A stretch of DNA of 64,000 bases from Lunularia cruciata (taxonomy: Eukaryota > Streptophyta > Marchantiopsida > Lunulariales > Lunulariaceae). Under the pieces are notes generated by a model. It was not told where the DNA came from, ran no database searches, and worked only from the letters and a program-made list of their open reading frames with translations. Position numbers and translations under genes: made by a program. Positions 60,321 to 64,000 of this stretch are shown piece by piece (within the stretch, counting starts at the first letter, position 1; every line of letters starts with the position of its first letter). Location of the stretch: positions 37,014,001 to 37,078,000 of the forward strand of contig OX419760.1 in NCBI GenBank assembly GCA_948567375.1, written 5' to 3'.

Positions 60321-60980
60321 TGTTGTGCGTATATACATTGCTACACAACATACATTGCTGTCAACATCATACTATAGAAGCACAACTCACACATAAGTCA
60401 TACATAGACTCTAAAGTGCCACAATAATCAGATTGCTTACCACTCTCAACTCAACACAACTCAAATCAATACTTGATCTGTCACTCTATAAACTGCCAAC
60501 AACTGGGCATTGATTACAGTCAAGCCACACCCACTCAAACATAGAGAATCCTGGTGACGCTCGCCGGCCTCTGTCCACCATAGCCAGGAACTCGAAGGCT
60601 CAACATTAGAGAAGTGAGCTCTCTGGAGCTCACTTCAAAACTATACCCCCTGGACTCGAGCTAGCTCTAAAACCCTAACGGTCCCGCTGACGGCACACTC
60701 GATGGTGCGAATGGTGCAAAGTGACGGTGGGCCCCACCGTGAAGTCAATACCCCAAACACAGAATCTAACCATTGGAAAGTCGTCTTTGAGAAACAGCCG
60801 AAATAACTCTAATTACTATCACTGGAACTCCAGTGTCCAAGCATCTAGATGCGGCACTACAAATGGCGTGATAGCTGTCGTGCGTATATACATCGCTACA
60901 CAACATACATCATTGTCAACATCATACACTATAGAAGCACAACTCACACATAAGTCACACATAGACTCTAAAGTGCTACA
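60321..60980 (-). mobile_element. LTR of element 'B' with terminal ~104-bp direct repeats
   Basis: 660 bp. On the minus strand it begins TGTAGCACTTTAGAG directly after a polypurine GGGGGGCAAT, as expected for a 3' LTR, and ends CGCACAACA. A TATA-like TTTATAGAG lies at plus 60485-60493 on that strand. Its first 105 bp (60980-60876) and last 103 bp (60423-60321) are near-identical direct repeats, an unusual arrangement. Confidence 0.65.
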
Positions 60981-62121
60981 ATTGCCCCCCTAGCTGGCGG
61001 TTAGGTCCCTCTAACTCCAGATAGCCATCTAACAATGCCTCCTCTGAACTCCACAATGGAACATCTAAAGTGGATGGAACGATCCCACTCGTACTCCAAA
61101 GCCAAGTGATCTCCTCTAGTACTGGAGTATCTTCTGCATGGGCGTTCCCCTCCAACAAGTCACCAGGCCAAGTAACTGCACCGTTGAAAGCTAAAACTGA
61201 TGCTGCCATGGTCCCGGACTGTAGTGAGCCAAAGCTACCACTACTGAAGCGTATTGGTAGGCAACATACCCGTCCCTCACCGGACTACCAACCCGGTCTA
61301 TAAGAGGCTGTCTCCTCCCAATAGTCAATGCTGAAACCCATGGGGTATAACATTGCTCCCCCAACTAGCACATCATATGACTCAACTATCGTCGCAATAG
61401 CCTGAGCTCTCACCACCGAGCTATCAGTTGGATGACCAGGCTGAATATGGACAACAAGCTCTCCACGTGTGATGTACTGTGTCAAACCACCACCTAGAGA
61501 TGTCTGGATCTGAAATGGATACCTCTCCACACCGGTCTTCCGTAACTCCAGACCGACAACTGCAGCCTTCTCCAACATAAGGGGCTGCGCACCAGAGTCT
61601 AACAAGACTCTCTGTGGTGTATAGACCTTACTTGAAGGTCCCACCAAACAAAAAATCCCCCTCTGGTTATCCAATAGGACAACACCAGGTGTAAACCGCA
61701 CTCTCTCAAAGGCCGGTCTAGCTGGCAACTCCTCCATTCTAGCCGCTATTGCTTGCCATAAACCACTGGTAGCTGAACGGATCCCATGCTCCTCAACCAA
61801 GTTAGCTCCACTACCAACCACCTCTGCTCTAGTAGTAGGAACTGCACCATCCCTACTCTCACACAACGTGGCAGCCAACTAGAATACTAGGGCTGGGTCA
61901 ACTCCCAATGTAAATATATCACTGGACAAAGGACGCCACATAATCAGCTGAGCCGCCTCCAACATCATGCTAGACTCAGTCTCTGTAGTAGCAGGTGGCT
62001 GACTAGCAGGTAGTCCATCAAGTACTCCATCACTACCTACCACACCTACACTAGGACGTCTAGGAACCATGGATGTCGTCTGCAATGCCTCAGATAGAGT
62101 GAAAGATTGGGGAAGTCTGAC
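60981..62121 (-). pseudogene. Element 'B' gag-protease region
   Basis: One frame runs from about 62121 to 60976 with two in-frame TAG stops (61879-61881 and 61285-61287). The middle part contains a retropepsin-like protease: LLDSGAQPLMLEKAAVVGLE (DSG catalytic motif), GELVVHIQPGH, then SYDVLVGGAMLYPMGFSIDY (the flap/second hydrophobic-G region). Sequence after the second stop continues in frame to the LTR, so no RT or integrase is encoded. The upstream end is cut by LTR C at 62122. B is thus a gag/protease-only, non-autonomous copy or a pol-deleted one. Confidence 0.75.
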
Positions 62122-62816
62122 CTGTAACACCCATTTGTGCATGTGTGTTGTATTGTGATATTTAGCTTGGTATTACAAGTACTTAAGAGATATTATTTAT
62201 ATAGAGATAAAGGATGGTTCTATATTAGTCATGGTTAGCTAAAGTTAGTCATAGCTAAGATAGAGGGGACCTTACTTTAGAGGAAGTAGAAAAGATGAGC
62301 ACCACTATTTTGGACTTTAGTGTGTTGACTTGGTATTATTCCTATGTGTTTGGCTTTGAGGAAAGAGTTGAGAACTCTTGGGCCCGCAAGCCTTTTTGTT
62401 TTGGATTCTTTTTTAGTCCAAGGATAGCCCATGTGAAGGAATCCTTGACTTAGTGGTTGGGTCAAGATAAGACCACATGCTTAGGGGAATATGCCCATGT
62501 GAATGGATATTCCTTTCTACTTTTTGACTTTACTTGACTTTTAGTCTAGTAACTTGAGTGTTACTACGGTAATTAGTAACTTTGGTACGTAAATATTTCA
62601 CAAGTATATAAACAAGGGGTGAGGAGGTACTCATCATCCTTTCATTTGCAACTATCTCTCTCTCATTGAGTTCTCTAGTGAGCAATGTCTTGAGTCTTAG
62701 AGTGTTAGCCTTGGAGGAGTATGATGGAGTTGGGGTTCCTTGTCTTCTTAGTCCATGGTGCGCTACCATAATATCCATCAAAGGTTCATCCTGAGTGAGA
62801 GACAGACCGGCTCACA
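62122..62816 (+). repeat. 5' LTR of element C, 695 bp
   Basis: TGTAACACCCATTTGTGCAT to CCGGCTCACA. TATA box TATATAAAC at 62606-62614, which predicts transcription start near 62640. It has the same length as the solo copy at 32190-32884 and aligns to it throughout. Confidence 0.9.
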
Positions 62817-62820
62817 TTTT

Positions 62821-62840
62821 TGGTTCCGTTGCCGGGACTT
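62821..62840 (+). promoter_or_regulatory. Primer-binding site, tRNA-Glu type
   Basis: TGGTTCCGTTGCCGGGACTT lies five bases after the LTR. From memory, plant tRNA-Glu ends AAGTCCCGGCAACGGAACCA, to which this is complementary over 20 bases. The TGG start and spacing are typical of a reverse-transcription primer site. Confidence 0.8.
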
Positions 62841-62857
62841 CTCTAGAAGGCAAGATA

Positions 62858-63991
62858 ATGTTCCGCGTTCAATTCTACATTAGGCAAAAGGAGGCTATGA
62901 GAGCTCACTTGGAGATGACATTAGGAGAGGAGAGGGCTGAACTTATGTTAGAGAACCAAGAACCATTGGTATACCCTGTAGTTCATTATAATGTCTTTGA
63001 GGTGATTTTGTACATCTTGTACACATGAGAGGAATTGGAGAGATTGTGTGAGGTGGATTGCAGATTTTGGGGATTAAGGTGATTTTGGGCAAAATTTCAA
63101 GTTTGAGATCTGGACTTGAAATTTCTATGATATCTTGGATTATCTTTCAGTTAGCACACTTGAAATTATTGTGAGAGCTACTATGGGCACTGGGCTAGAA
63201 TTTTTGAAAGTTGATAGGGTAAAGTGCTCCCGCAACTGCATACTCTCTGGAAAATTGTACAGAGTCTGCCATTTCTTCAATTTTCAATGAATTGTCCTGA
63301 AAATTTCCAAGAAAATTCACTGCATTGTATCCTACCTGCTGCCTTAAAAATTAGAGAGAGATCGTTTTTGTGCAGGGAGAAATGAGTTTTTGAAGTGAGG
63401 GGATGGTTTTCAGACCAAATCTGAAATATGGGTGCTGAATAGAAAGATGTCTAGGCCAAATGGCTCAATGAAAAGATCTGAAATTTTGCAGGGAGGGATT
63501 TCCTAGAGTTTTTATCAAGTATGCAAAATTTTAGAGGACTGTGACATATTGGTTGGGAGATTTGAGTGACATTGTGAGGAAGGGTCAATTCTGCAGAGTG
63601 GAGATCTCATGCATGAAGAGTTTGAGATCAACAAAAAGCATGTTTGAGTGTTTAGATTCATCTTGGGAACATGGAGTGTCATCAAGAGTGGAAATTGAGA
63701 TTATGCAAGGTTCCCCAAGGGTTTAAGGTGATTTTAGGGGTGGATTTGAGGAAAAGAGAGTTTACAATAGAATTTGAAGGGAGTGTTGAGAGGATCCAAA
63801 AACCTACACTACTTGGAAGGAAGAGTGAGTCTAAGTGCTTTCTATGTGGAGAGAAGGGACATAAGGCAAGTTCATGTCCATTGACCTTTGAGAGCAAGAG
63901 ATTGAGGGAAAGGAGAGGCTTACTTGACTTGGGTTTGCATGTTGGACCTTCTTTACCAAGATTAGGAGGGAGAAGATCTAAGACCAAGGAG
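62858..63991 (+). pseudogene. Element C gag-like region with CCHC zinc knuckle
   Basis: 62858-63028 encodes MFRVQFYIRQKEAMRAHLEM, LVYPVVHYNVFEVILYILYT and stops. The region 63029-63720 is broken. From 63722 a frame reads QGFKVILGVDLRKREF, then SVERIQKPTLLGRKSESK, and the zinc knuckle CFLCGEKGHKASSC (63836-63877), a CX2CX4HX4C motif, followed by a basic tail that remains open to the window edge. The N-terminus and the knuckle lie in different frames. Nucleocapsid-type RNA binding is the family role. Confidence 0.75.
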
Positions 63992-64000
63992 TTGTGTGAG

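Larger units (their letters stand above)
62122..64000 (+). mobile_element. LTR-'C' retrotransposon, 5' part, runs off window
   Basis: LTR 62122-62816, primer site at 62821 and gag-like internal region to the window end. It is inserted into element B. The C family also left a solo LTR (32190-32884) and a leader fragment (45320-45612). It is the youngest-looking layer at this end of the window, because it interrupts B, which itself interrupts an X repeat. Confidence 0.85.

Overview
This is nuclear DNA from a land plant, probably a non-seed plant such as a bryophyte. The evidence is a plant-specific IQM-type calmodulin-binding gene with short introns, a plant-type molybdenum-cofactor-sulfurase-like gene, and a dense load of plant Ty3/gypsy and Ty1/copia retroelements. 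The species assignment is inference. I see no tRNA, rRNA, CRISPR or bacterial operon features.

Layout. 1-1690 holds a decayed gypsy pol fragment cut by a piece of LTR 'D'. 1691-10227 is AT-rich, then more mixed, gene-poor DNA with a long TA microsatellite, small tandem duplications and a dispersed motif of about 55 bp. 10228-14676 (+) is a well-supported nine-exon IQM gene whose introns all obey GT-AG. 16991-17131 (+) is an orphan exon candidate. 18074-19060 (-) is the terminal exon of a PLP-fold MOCOS-like gene. 19061-26480 is mostly featureless.

26.2-64 kb is a nested retroelement landscape. The dominant component is an undescribed-looking family, here called 'X'. It has a terminal repeat of about 750 bp (seven copies, ends TGCA...GTTGTCACA in its own orientation). 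Next to it lies a long element-specific protein with a conserved N-terminal domain, an acidic middle and a coiled-coil C-terminal half. At least eight X units or fragments lie in both orientations. All six visible 5' ends carry the motif TGGTRCCCACAT but none is preceded by the X terminal repeat. Two pairs of units are head to head. One X unit (54567-56235) runs directly into a gypsy zinc-knuckle/protease/RT/RNase H/integrase region (56236-59753), so either a chimera or an autonomous relative is present.

Other layers: a decayed copia element (31.7-35.16 kb, -) split in its RNase H by a 695-bp solo LTR 'C'; LTR 'D' with an initiator-Met-type primer site (35.2 kb, +) followed by gag remnants; a gypsy gag-protease fragment (45.65-48.2 kb, -); element 'B' with gag-protease on the minus strand (60321-62121); and, inserted into B, the 5' end of an LTR-C element (62122-64000, +) with a complete 695-bp LTR, a tRNA-Glu-type primer site and a CCHC zinc knuckle that runs off the window.

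Almost all retroelement reading frames are broken, several by transitions that paralogous copies inside the window make visible. The two host genes are convergent and show no functional link. Coordinates of decayed elements are approximate to tens of bases unless an LTR end is stated.
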